DNA of 64,000 nt from CAWIXB01 sp963839955 (lineage in GTDB: Bacteria > Actinomycetota > Actinomycetes > JACCUZ01), in assembly GCA_963839955.1 (NCBI GenBank), contig CAWIXB010000001.1, forward strand, positions 62,001 through 126,000, read 5' to 3'. The notes below the pieces were generated by a model, which saw only the letters and a program-made list of their open reading frames with translations, was not told the DNA's origin and ran no database searches. Both the position numbers and the translations under genes were made by a program. Each line of letters begins with the position of its first letter. Positions within the stretch are counted from its first letter, which is position 1. This document shows, in pieces, positions 17,372 to 25,257 of this stretch.

Positions 17372-18382
17372 ATGTCACGTTCTCGCCCACTCCGAGCCAC
17401 GGCAGCCCTGGCCGCCGGCGCGCTCGCCGCGTCCGCATCAGTCCTGCTGGGCCTCGCCGGCCCGGTCGAGGCCGACAAGGGTCACTCCGCTCGGCCCGTG
17501 GGCACCTTCACCTACGTCATCGACCCGGTGGGGCCTGCTGCCGACGACGTCTTTCCCGAGGGCATCGCGGTCGCAGGCAGGAAGTTCTTCGTCGGCAGCA
17601 CCACCGACGGCACCATCTACCGCGGACGACTCGGCGGGCGACGGGCCACGCCGTTCCTCGCGGGTGGGCAGGACGGGCGTACCAGCGCTATCGGGCTGAA
17701 GGCCGACGACGGTCTGCTCTTCGTCGCGGGTGGGGCCACCGGTCGATTCTTCATCTATGACATCGACAGCCGCAGTCTGGTCGGCTCCTTTGCGGTCCCG
17801 AACACGGGCGCCGGCACGTTCCTCAACGACGCAGTCGTCGCGCGGGACGGCTCGGTCTACATCACCGACTCCCTACGCCCGGCGCTCTACCGCATCGGCC
17901 CGCGCGACTACGAGACCAGCGGCGTCGAGACCTTGCCGATCTTCCGGGACTTCACCGGCAGCGAGCTGGTGTACACGGGCGGCTTCAACGTCAACGGCAT
18001 CGCCGCGACGCGCGACGGCAAGCACCTGATCCTCGCCAAGTCGAACTCCGCGGACTTCTACCGGGTCCGGGTCAGCGACAAGCAGGTCCGCCGCGTTGAC
18101 CTGGACGGCGAGGAGGTGAGTGGTGACGGGCTGGTGCTGCGCGGCGACACGCTCTACGCCGTCGAGCGCGACGGGGACACCGGGTTCGTCGTGAAGATCC
18201 GGGTCAGCGACAACCTCCTGAGCGGCCGGGTGATCAGTCGCACCACCGACCCCACCTTCAACGACCCGACCACCGCCGCCGCGGCGCGCGGCCGGCTGCT
18301 GGTCGTCAACAGTCAGTTCGGCGAACGCGCAGCCGGAGTGCCGCCGGGACCCTTCACGGTGTCGAGCATCAAACGCCCCTGA
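17372..18382 (+). CDS. Secreted SMP-30/gluconolactonase-like beta-propeller protein
   Basis: A 336-residue protein with a signal peptide (ATAALAAGALAASASVLLGLAG) and repeated propeller blades such as FPEGIAVAGRKFFVGSTTDGTIYR, FLNDAVVARDGSVYITDS and NVNGIAATRDGKHLILA. The pattern fits SMP-30/superoxide-dismutase-like extracellular propellers. The divalent-metal residues Glu and Asn/Asp are present in FPEGIA, LNDAV and NVNGIA. Substrate is unknown. ATG 17372 has GGAAGG nine bases upstream; GTG 17327 is an alternative in frame. Confidence 0.8.
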   Translation: MSRSRPLRATAALAAGALAASASVLLGLAGPVEADKGHSARPVGTFTYVIDPVGPAADDVFPEGIAVAGRKFFVGSTTDGTIYRGRLGGRRATPFLAGGQDGRTSAIGLKADDGLLFVAGGATGRFFIYDIDSRSLVGSFAVPNTGAGTFLNDAVVARDGSVYITDSLRPALYRIGPRDYETSGVETLPIFRDFTGSELVYTGGFNVNGIAATRDGKHLILAKSNSADFYRVRVSDKQVRRVDLDGEEVSGDGLVLRGDTLYAVERDGDTGFVVKIRVSDNLLSGRVISRTTDPTFNDPTTAAAARGRLLVVNSQFGERAAGVPPGPFTVSSIKRP

Positions 18383-18418
18383 CCTGGCCCACCGCTGACC
18401 CGCCGTAGGGTCGGTGGC

Positions 18419-18733
18419 GTGTCCCGTCAGAGCCTGCGCCCGTCGCGCCGGCGCTACCCGCGCTATGGCCGCTTCCTGCTGACCGGTGGGGCCATCGGGC
18501 TGGTGGCGGCCGTCTGGCTGTTCCTGGGCCCGGGCGGCGAAGTCGACGACAAGCGTCGTCTCGGGTTCTACCTGGGCGTGGTGCTGGCCGGGGGCGGCGC
18601 ATTGCTCGGCGGCTTCATCGCCGTACTCGTCGAGGGCCGGCTGGCCCCTCGCCGCGAGAAGGGTGTCGAGGACGACGATGCGCGTCCCGGCGACCGGCCC
18701 GGCGATGCGAGCCCTGACTCCGGCCCCCCGTAG
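18419..18733 (+). CDS. Small two-helix membrane protein upstream of purF
   Basis: A 104-residue protein of unknown function. A basic N-terminus (RQSLRPSRRRYPRYGR) is followed by two predicted membrane helices (LLTGGAIGLVAAVWLFLG and GFYLGVVLAGGGALLGGFIAVLV) and an acidic, Pro/Asp-rich tail. The stop is 9 bp before the purF start, so it probably shares the purF transcript. The start is GTG 18419. Confidence 0.75.
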   Translation: MSRQSLRPSRRRYPRYGRFLLTGGAIGLVAAVWLFLGPGGEVDDKRRLGFYLGVVLAGGGALLGGFIAVLVEGRLAPRREKGVEDDDARPGDRPGDASPDSGPP

Positions 18734-18742
18734 ACTCGCAGC

Positions 18743-20330
18743 GTGCCACGCGGAGACGGACGGCTCAGCCACGACCTCCACCCCGGCGAGAAGGGCCCGC
18801 AGGACTCCTGCGGGGTCTTCGGCGTCTGGACCGGCGACGGCGCAGGATCAGGCGGCGACGAGGTCGCCAAGCTCACCTACTTCGGGCTCTACGCCCTCCA
18901 GCACCGCGGCCAGGAGTCGGCCGGCATCGCGGTGAGCAACGGCAGCCAGATCCTCGTCTACAAGGACATGGGGCTGGTCGCCCAGGTCTTCGACGAGGGC
19001 CACCTGAGCTCTCTGCGTGGTCACCTGTCCATCGGCCACACGCGCTACTCGACCACCGGGTCGAGCGTCTGGGAGAACGCCCAGCCGACGTTCCGCTCCA
19101 CGGCCTCCGGGTCGGTCGCGCTGGCCCACAACGGCAACCTCACCAACACCCGTGCCCTGGTCGAGCTGGTCGAGAAGCGGCGGGCGGAGACGGGCGAGCT
19201 GCCCTACGACGACGCGGCTCCCCACGAGGTGGCCGAGGCCGCCCGCCGTGCTCAGCACCTGGCGATGCACAGCACCACCGACACCGAGATCGTGACGGCG
19301 CTGCTCGCGTCCTACCCGGATATGCCCCTCGAGCACGCCGCCCTCCAGGTGCTTCCCCGGCTGCGCGGCGCGTTCTCGCTCGTCTTCATGGACGAGTCGA
19401 CGCTGTACGCCGCGCGTGACCCGCAGGGCATCCGCCCGCTCGTCCTCGGCCGGCTCGAGCGTGGCTGGGTCGTGGCGAGCGAGACAGCGGCGCTGGACAT
19501 CGTCGGCGCCAGCGTCGTGCGCGAGATCGAGCCGGGCGAGCTGATCGCCGTTGACGAGCACGGACTGCGCAGCAGCCGGTTCGCGGACGCGGAGCCCAAG
19601 GGGTGCCTGTTCGAGTACGTCTACCTCGCCCGCCCCGACACCAAGATCGCCGGTCGCAGCGTGCACACAGCGCGCGTCGAGGTGGGCCGCCGTCTCGCCG
19701 AGGAGGCGCCCGCCGAGGCCGACCTGGTGATCCCGGTGCCGGAGTCGGGAACGCCCTGCCGCCGTCGGCTACTCCCAGGGCAGCGGCATCCCCTACGGCC
19801 TCGGCCTGGTGAAGAACTCCTACGTCGGCCGCACGTTCATCAACCCGTCCCAGACCATCCGCCAGCTCGGCATCCGGCTCAAGCTCAACCCGTTGCGCGA
19901 CGTCATCGCGGGCCAGCGGCTCGTCGTCGTCGACGACTCGATCGTGCGCGGCAATACCCAGCGGGCGCTGGTGCGGATGCTGCGCGAGGCCGGCGCGGCG
20001 GAGGTGCACGTGCGCATCTCGTCGCCGCCGGTGAAGTGGCCCTGCTTCTACGGCATCGACTTCGCCTCGCCGGCCGAGCTGATCGCGAACGGGCTCGCGG
20101 TCGAGGAGGTGCGCGCCTCCATCGAGGCCGACTCGCTCGCCTACGTCTCCCTCGAGGGCCTCGTCGCCGCCACCGAGCAGCCGGCCGAGAGCCTCTGCCG
20201 GGCCTGCTTCGACGGTGTCTACCCGGTCGAGCTGCCCGACGATGCGCCACTGGGCAAGGGGTTGCTCGAACTCGGTCCAGTGTCCATGCTCGGCGGTGTC
20301 GGCGCGGCCGACGCGCTTACCCGTCCCTGA
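18743..20330 (+). CDS. purF: Amidophosphoribosyltransferase (one frame break at 19757)
   Basis: PurF makes phosphoribosylamine from PRPP and glutamine, the first committed purine step. The N-terminal Ntn glutaminase has the propeptide and nucleophile motif GPQDSCGVFG with Cys23, and ALQHRGQESAGIA. The frame breaks at 19757, where an extra T follows GTP (VPESGTP). Removing it restores AAVGYSQGSGIPYGLGLVKN. From 19809 the second frame carries the PRPP loop VVVDDSIVRGNT and ends GVGAADALTRP. The joined length is about 528 residues, normal for the family. Without the correction the first frame runs by chance into the next gene, giving a false 933-residue fusion. Confidence 0.9.
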
Positions 20331-20374
20331 CGACGCTCGTCCAGCAACCCACGAGACCGCCGAGGTGGTGTGCC

Positions 20375-21544
20375 GTGAACATTTCCCGCACCCGACGTAC
20401 CAGGACCGCCCTCGCGGCGGCTGCGCTCTGCACGGTGCTCGCCGTCCCCTTCGGTGCGGCCGCGCCGGTTGGTGCGGCCCCTGACCATGGTCACGGTCCG
20501 GACAGGTCGCTGGACTTCCGCGGCGAGGCGACGCTGCCCGCGGACATGCAGTTCGAGGGCACCACGGTGGGCGGCCTGTCGAGCATCGCCTACGACGCAC
20601 GCCGCGACCTCTACTACGCGATCTCCGACGACCAGCGGAACGTCCGCTACTACACGCTGACGGTCGACGTCGCCGACGGCGAGCTCTCGCCCGGCGACGT
20701 GACAGTGGTCGACGTGACGTTGTTGCGCGGTCCGGACGGCCAGCCGTTCGCGACCGGGAGCCTCGACCCGGAGGGCCTGACCCTCACCCGGCAGGGCACG
20801 TTGATCGTCACGAGTGAGGGCTTCGCCGAGTCGCCTGGCCGCGTCGTCATGCCGTTCGTCCGGGAGTTCAGCCTGGCCGGCGCCCAGCTGCGCGACCTCG
20901 CGGTGCCCAGCGCCTTTGCACCGGTGCCCGGCGTGCACGGCGTCCGCAACAACCTGGGCTTCGAGAGTGCCGCGGTCACCCCGGACGGCAATGCTCTTTT
21001 CGTCGGGGCGGAGAACGCGCTCGTGCAGGACGGGCCGGCCGCGACCCTCACCAACGGCAGCCGCTCCCGGATCCTGCAGTACGACGAGCGCCGCGGCACC
21101 GTGGCGAAGCAGTTCACCTACGACAACGGCCCGGTCGCTGAGGCGCCGAACCCGGCCGGCCAGTTCACGGTCAACGGTCTCGTCGAGCTGCTGCCCTTCG
21201 ACCGCCGCCACCTGCTGGCCATGGAGCGGTCGTTCTCGGTGGGTGCCGGCAACACCGTCCGGCTTTACGACGTCGATCTCTCCCGGGCCACCGACGTCGG
21301 CGAGGTGGACGACCTCGACCAGGTGCGGCGGCTGCGCCCGGCCGGCAAGCGCATGGCCTACGACTTCGACGAGACCGGCCTCACCCTCGACAACCTCGAG
21401 GGCATGACGCTGGGCCCGCGGCTCGGCGGCCACGGACCTCACGGCAAGGGCGGGCCCGGACACGGGCAGGCGCTGGTCGTCGTCAGCGACAACAACTTCA
21501 CCCCGGGCCAGGTGAGCCAGTTCATCCTCCTCGCCCACCGCTGA
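20375..21544 (+). CDS. Secreted phytase-like esterase domain protein
   Basis: A 389-residue protein with a signal peptide (TALAAAALCTVLAVPFGAAA) and the esterase-like-activity-of-phytase domain. Recognisable parts are GGLSSIAYDARRDLYYAISDDQ, SLDPEGLTLTRQGTLIVTSEG, NNLGFESAAVTPDG and DNLEGMTLGP. The family folds as a calcium-binding beta-propeller; the natural substrate is not established. A His/Gly-rich loop (GGHGPHGKGGPGHG) precedes the last blade. The start is GTG 20375. The last 75 bases recur at 21770-21847. Confidence 0.82.
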   Translation: MNISRTRRTRTALAAAALCTVLAVPFGAAAPVGAAPDHGHGPDRSLDFRGEATLPADMQFEGTTVGGLSSIAYDARRDLYYAISDDQRNVRYYTLTVDVADGELSPGDVTVVDVTLLRGPDGQPFATGSLDPEGLTLTRQGTLIVTSEGFAESPGRVVMPFVREFSLAGAQLRDLAVPSAFAPVPGVHGVRNNLGFESAAVTPDGNALFVGAENALVQDGPAATLTNGSRSRILQYDERRGTVAKQFTYDNGPVAEAPNPAGQFTVNGLVELLPFDRRHLLAMERSFSVGAGNTVRLYDVDLSRATDVGEVDDLDQVRRLRPAGKRMAYDFDETGLTLDNLEGMTLGPRLGGHGPHGKGGPGHGQALVVVSDNNFTPGQVSQFILLAHR

Positions 21545-21638
21545 GCCCCGTCAGCACGCCGCTGAGCCTCAGGTCGCCAGCTGCCCGGCCACGGCTCGCC
21601 TGCCGCTGAGCGCGGTTCGGGGGCTCCCCACGTCCGGT

Positions 21639-21743
21639 GATCGCAACCATGCCCCACAAAGGCGCCCGGCTCGTCGTCCGGCGCACCTGTCGCGAGCGTC
21701 TGAGCCAGCGGGGTCTCGGGCTTTGTGGGGGCGAGTTGCGATC
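21639..21743. repeat. Inverted-repeat element (about 105 bp) between the phytase-like gene and purM
   Basis: The left arm (21639-21661) starts GATCGCAAC and ends CCCCACAAAG. The right arm (21721-21743) is its inverted counterpart, CTTTGTGGGG to GTTGCGATC. The 23-base arms match except for a central four-base stretch. The interior has no gene. It could be a small non-autonomous element or a long hairpin. The left arm is preceded by CCGGT, giving GGTGATC as in the 19-bp motif elsewhere in the window, but the rest differs. Confidence 0.6.
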
Positions 21744-21769
21744 TTCACGTGTCGGTGGCTCAGTGAGCC

Positions 21770-21847
21770 GCTGGTCGTCGTCAAGCGACGACAACTTCAC
21801 CCCGGAGCCAGGTGAGCCAGTTCATCCTCCTCGCCGCCCGCTGAGCC
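21770..21847 (+). pseudogene. Duplicated 3' end of the phytase-like gene
   Basis: This segment repeats 21472-21547 almost base for base, including CAGGTGAGCCAGTTCATCCT and the terminal CGCTGAGCC, with small indels that break the frame. It carries only the last 25 or so codons, has no start, and ends 39 bp before purM. The remaining part of the 341-bp gap (21545-21638 and 21744-21769) shows no gene. Confidence 0.8.
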
Positions 21848-21885
21848 GCATTCGGAGGCCAACTGGGCCTGGATAGGCTGGCGCT

Positions 21886-22929
21886 GTGACGGAGCCGGGC
21901 GCGACCTACGCCGCCTCGGGCGTCGACATCGAGGCCGGCGACCGTGCGGTCGAGCTCATGAAGGAGTGGGTCGCCAAGGCCGGGCGGCCCGAGGTGGTCG
22001 GCGGGCTGGGGGGCTTCGCCGGGCTCTTCGACGCCAGCGCGCTGGCCGGCTACCGACGGCCGCTGCTGGCCACGTCGACCGACGGGGTCGGCACCAAGGT
22101 GTCGATCGCCTCTCAGATGGACCGCCACGACACGATCGGGCGCGACCTGGTCGCCATGGTGGTCGACGACCTGGTCGTGTGCGGGGCTGAGCCGCTGTTC
22201 ATGACCGACTACATCGCCTGCGGCAAGGTCGTCCCGGAGCGCATCGCTGCCATCGTCCAGGGCATCGCCGAGGGCTGTGTGCTGGCCGGCGCGGCCCTGC
22301 TGGGCGGTGAGACCGCCGAGCACCCGGGCCTGCTCGGCCAGGACGACTACGACCTGGCGGGCGCGGGAACCGGCGTCGTGGAGGCCGACCAGGTGCTCGG
22401 TGCCGACCGGGTCCGCGACGGTGACGTTGTCCTCGCCATGGCCTCCAGCGGGCTGCACGCCAACGGCTACTCGCTGGTGCGCCAGGTGCTCCTGAGGCAA
22501 GCCGGCTGGACGCTGGAGCGCCACGTCGACGAAGTGGGCCGCACGCTGGGCGAGGAGCTGCTGGAGCCGACCCGCATCTACGCCCGGGACGCCCTCGCGC
22601 TGCGCGACGCCGTCGGGGTGCACGCATTCAGCCACGTCACGGGCGGTGGGATCGCTGCCAACCTCGCCCGGGTGCTGCCGGGTCAGCTCTCGGCCACGCT
22701 CGACCGCGGGAGCTGGGTGCCGCCGCCGGTGTTCACCCTGGTGGGCGACGTCGGCGGGGTGGAGCCTGCCGAGCTGGAGCGGACGCTCAACATGGGCGTG
22801 GGCATGGTCGCGGTCGTGACGCCCGAGAGCACCGACGCGGCGGTGAGGCTGCTCGCCGGCCGAGGGCTGCCGGCCTGGGTGCTGGGGACCGTCGGACCGG
22901 GCGAGGGCACCGTCAACCTCGAAGGCTGA
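21886..22929 (+). CDS. purM: Phosphoribosylformylglycinamidine cyclo-ligase (AIR synthetase)
   Basis: PurM closes the imidazole ring, converting FGAM to AIR with ATP. The 347-residue product has ATYAASGVDIEAGDRAVELM at the N-terminus, the ATP-site motif STDGVGTKVSIA and GGETAEHPGLL, and ends with WVLGTVGPGEGTVNLEG. The length and motifs are normal and the frame is intact. The start is GTG 21886. It converges with the DUF3073 gene with 21 bp between. Confidence 0.97.
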   Translation: MTEPGATYAASGVDIEAGDRAVELMKEWVAKAGRPEVVGGLGGFAGLFDASALAGYRRPLLATSTDGVGTKVSIASQMDRHDTIGRDLVAMVVDDLVVCGAEPLFMTDYIACGKVVPERIAAIVQGIAEGCVLAGAALLGGETAEHPGLLGQDDYDLAGAGTGVVEADQVLGADRVRDGDVVLAMASSGLHANGYSLVRQVLLRQAGWTLERHVDEVGRTLGEELLEPTRIYARDALALRDAVGVHAFSHVTGGGIAANLARVLPGQLSATLDRGSWVPPPVFTLVGDVGGVEPAELERTLNMGVGMVAVVTPESTDAAVRLLAGRGLPAWVLGTVGPGEGTVNLEG

Positions 22930-22950
22930 GGGCGCCGGCCGGCCGGTGGA

Positions 22951-23157
22951 TCAGCGGCTCTCGGCCGCCCAGTCGCCGTACTCGTCGTAGTCGTCGGCGT
23001 CACTGTCAGGTTTTGCCCTGGGACTCGAGCGGTCGAGCTGGTCGCTCGTCCCACCCGACAGCTCGCGCTGGAGCGCGTCGAGGTCGGTGCCGTGCGAGCT
23101 GTACTTGAGCTCGCGGGCAACCTTGGTCTGCTTGGCCTTGGCCCGGCCGCGCCCCAT
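22951..23157 (-). CDS. DUF3073 family protein
   Basis: A 68-residue actinobacterial protein beginning MGRGRAKAKQTKVARELKY, the conserved basic N-terminus of DUF3073, with a Ser/Asp-rich acidic tail ending YDEYGDWAAESR. Its function is unknown. It regularly sits beside purM in actinobacteria, as here. The charge split (basic N-terminus, acidic C-terminus) suggests binding to nucleic acid or protein. Confidence 0.92.
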   Translation of the reverse strand: MGRGRAKAKQTKVARELKYSSHGTDLDALQRELSGGTSDQLDRSSPRAKPDSDADDYDEYGDWAAESR

Positions 23158-23291
23158 GGCTCGACCCCCTCATGCGTCAAACGGGGCGGCCACCAGGTGG
23201 CGACCCCGGATCTGATGTCTTCGTCCGTGAGCACAACGGTACAGGGCCGCTCAGTGTTCCGGCATCCCGGATCACCCGTCAGGCCGAGTCG

Positions 23292-24419
23292 TTATCGTCC
23301 GGGCAGGTGCAGGCCGCGCAGCCGCCCCACTTCGGCCATCCGCCGCTCGGCCAGCCGGTCGGCGGCCAGGGCCGGCGCAACGCCCTCCTCATCCGCGATC
23401 CGCAGGACGCGCAGGGTCGTGTCGAAGATGCCGGTCGCCTTGAGCCGGGCCCGCTCGAAGGAGAAACCCTCGATCTCGTCGGCGACCTGGATCACGCCGC
23501 CCGAGTTCACGCAGTAGTCGGGGGCGTAGAGGATGTCGCGCTCGGCCAGCAGCTTCTCGATGCCCGGGTGGGCCAGCTGGTTGTTGGCCCCGCCGCACAC
23601 GATCGTGGCGCGCAGGACGTCGACGACGTCGTCGGTGAGGGCGCCCCCGAGGGCGCAGGGGGAGTAGACGTCGATGTCGGCGCGGACCAGAGCGTCGGCG
23701 TCGGCGACCACCTCCACGCCGGGGTGCTCCCGGCGTACCCGATCGACCGCCTGCTCCGCGACGTCGGTGACCACCACCGTGGCGCCGTCCTCGACGAGCA
23801 GGCGCACCAGGTGGGTGCCGACCTTGCCCACCCCGGCCACTCCGACGGTGCGCCCGGCCAGGGTCGGCGTGCCCCAGCGGTGCTCCGCCGAGGCGCGCAT
23901 GCCCTGGAAGACGCCGAACGCGGTGAGCACCGAGGAGTCGCCTGCCCCGCCGTGGGCCTCCGACCGGCCGGTCACGAAATCGCACTCCCGGGCGACCACG
24001 TCCATGTCGACGACGTAGGTGCCGACGTCGCAGGCCGTGACATAACGGCCGCCCAGCGACTGCACGAAGCGGCCGTACGCGCGCAGCAGCGCCTCGCTCT
24101 TGTCCCGGGCCGGATCGCCCAGGATGACCGCCTTGCCGCCACCGTGGTCGAGTCCGGCCAGGGCGTTCTTGTAGGCCATGCTGCGCGAGAGGTTCAGCAC
24201 GTCCTCGAGCGCCGCCGACTCCGAGGCATAGGGGTAGAAACGCGTCCCGCCCAGCGCCGGGCCCAGTGCGGTCGAGTAGATCCCGATGATGGCGCGCAGG
24301 CCGGACGCCTCGTCGGCGCAGAAGACGACCTGCTCGTGCGGGTGCGGGCTGCCCGAGTGGCGGTCGAAGACGCCGGTCCGTACGCCGGCCTCCCCCGAGT
24401 GCGTCGAAGAGTCGGACAC
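23292..24419 (-). CDS. Leucine/valine/phenylalanine-type amino acid dehydrogenase
   Basis: An NAD-dependent branched-chain amino acid dehydrogenase of 375 residues that deaminates valine or leucine to the oxo acid. The catalytic motif MAYKNALAGLDHGGGKAVI holds Lys84 and Lys96, and GGRYVTACDVGTYVVDM and a Rossmann GVAGVGKVGTHLV follow. In actinobacteria this enzyme supplies branched fatty-acid and polyketide precursors. It is transcribed toward DUF3073 and away from bldC. The start is GTG 24419; GTG at VRTGVFDRH is an alternative. Confidence 0.92.
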   Translation of the reverse strand: MSDSSTHSGEAGVRTGVFDRHSGSPHPHEQVVFCADEASGLRAIIGIYSTALGPALGGTRFYPYASESAALEDVLNLSRSMAYKNALAGLDHGGGKAVILGDPARDKSEALLRAYGRFVQSLGGRYVTACDVGTYVVDMDVVARECDFVTGRSEAHGGAGDSSVLTAFGVFQGMRASAEHRWGTPTLAGRTVGVAGVGKVGTHLVRLLVEDGATVVVTDVAEQAVDRVRREHPGVEVVADADALVRADIDVYSPCALGGALTDDVVDVLRATIVCGGANNQLAHPGIEKLLAERDILYAPDYCVNSGGVIQVADEIEGFSFERARLKATGIFDTTLRVLRIADEEGVAPALAADRLAERRMAEVGRLRGLHLPGR

Positions 24420-24768
24420 CTCCGCTGGCCCCCTTCCGCTCGCCGCCGCCGCTGATCGCGACGGAGCTCACCCTACGATGCGGTTCGCGCGCCGCCAGCG
24501 GCGTCTCCGGCCCTGGGCCGTTCGGCGGACCGATGCCACCCAGACAGGCGGACCCATATACAAATCGATCGCGTTCGATCACCGAGCGTCGATGAAGTGG
24601 TCCGCCCGAGCGCGTTTGGATCACTCTGGGTCACCCTGTCGGGGCCAGGCCTAGTCCTCTCCGCTCACTCCGAAGATGACCCGCATTGACCATTTCGGAC
24701 ATCCCTCGCAACGTGCACTATTGCTGTCAGGAACCGAGATAGGTCGAACGACCACCGAAAGGCACACC
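24420..24768. promoter_or_regulatory. Divergent control region between the dehydrogenase and bldC
   Basis: This 349-bp region contains no supported gene. It has a GATCG-CGTT-CGATC inverted repeat at 24567-24580, and a TTGACC box at 24686-24691 that could be a -35 element for bldC. The relative AT richness around 24550-24600 fits a promoter. The ribosome site for bldC is GAAAGG near 24757. Confidence 0.4.
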
Positions 24769-24975
24769 ATGACCACGCGTATCCCTGACGCTGAACCCCT
24801 CCTCACCCCGGCCGAGGTCGCCACGATGTTCCGTGTCGACCCCAAAACGGTGACGCGTTGGGCGAAGGCGGGCAAGCTGACCTCGATCCGCACGCTCGGC
24901 GGCCACCGGCGCTACCGCGAGTCGGAGGTGCGGGCACTTCTCGCCGGCATCCCCGCTCAGCGCGCCGAAGGCTGA
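24769..24975 (+). CDS. bldC: BldC-type MerR-family developmental regulator
   Basis: A 68-residue DNA-binding protein consisting of just a winged MerR-like helix-turn-helix: LLTPAEVATMFRVDPKTVTRWAKAGKLTSIRTLGGHRRYRESEV. In Streptomyces, BldC binds direct repeats cooperatively and delays sporulation; it is also conserved in non-sporulating actinobacteria. I chose ATG 24769, which matches BldC length. A longer frame from 24676 lacks family support. A strong hairpin follows. Confidence 0.95.
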   Translation: MTTRIPDAEPLLTPAEVATMFRVDPKTVTRWAKAGKLTSIRTLGGHRRYRESEVRALLAGIPAQRAEG

Positions 24976-24995
24976 CCGGACCCAACGCTCGACCG

Positions 24996-25027
24996 CGACG
25001 CCGCACCCGGGACCGGGTGCGGCGTCG
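24996..25027 (+). terminator. Strong hairpin terminator after bldC
   Basis: CGACGCCGCACCCGG (24996-25010) pairs perfectly with CCGGGTGCGGCGTCG (25013-25027) around a 2-base loop, 20 bp after the bldC stop. There is no T-run. Confidence 0.8.
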
Positions 25028-25055
25028 TCGCGCGTCCGGGCCTAAGTGCCCTTCT

Positions 25056-25232
25056 GCGGTGATCATGCAGTTGTGCAGGACCCCCCACCGGTTCTGCGGT
25101 GATCATGCAGTTGTGCGGCTTGTGCGCCTGCACAACTGCATGATCACCGAGGGGATTGGAGACGTGTGCCCTTGCACAACTGCATGATCACTGGGGACGT
25201 TGGTCGTGCGCCTGCACAACTGCATGATCACC
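25056..25232. repeat. Second intergenic cluster of the 19-bp motif
   Basis: Five copies of GGTGATCATGCAGTTGTGC lie between convergent bldC and the MMPL gene. Two are on the plus strand (25058-25076 and 25098-25116) and three on the minus strand (25130-25148, 25174-25192 and 25214-25232; the middle one starts AGTGATC). The pair 25098-25116 and 25130-25148 is a perfect 19-bp inverted repeat with a 13-base loop. The spacing of 40-44 bp is regular, and on the minus strand each copy is followed by GTGC-N4-GCAC. The arrangement matches the cluster after purL. Confidence 0.88.
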
Positions 25233-25257
25233 GAAGGGGTTGATCGTGGGGGGTCGG

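Noticed and set aside
18743..21544. A single 933-residue fusion of PurF and the phytase-like protein
   Set aside because: It exists only because of the one-base frame break at 19757. The true PurF C-terminus (PRPP loop) is in the other frame, and the phytase-like part has its own signal peptide and start.
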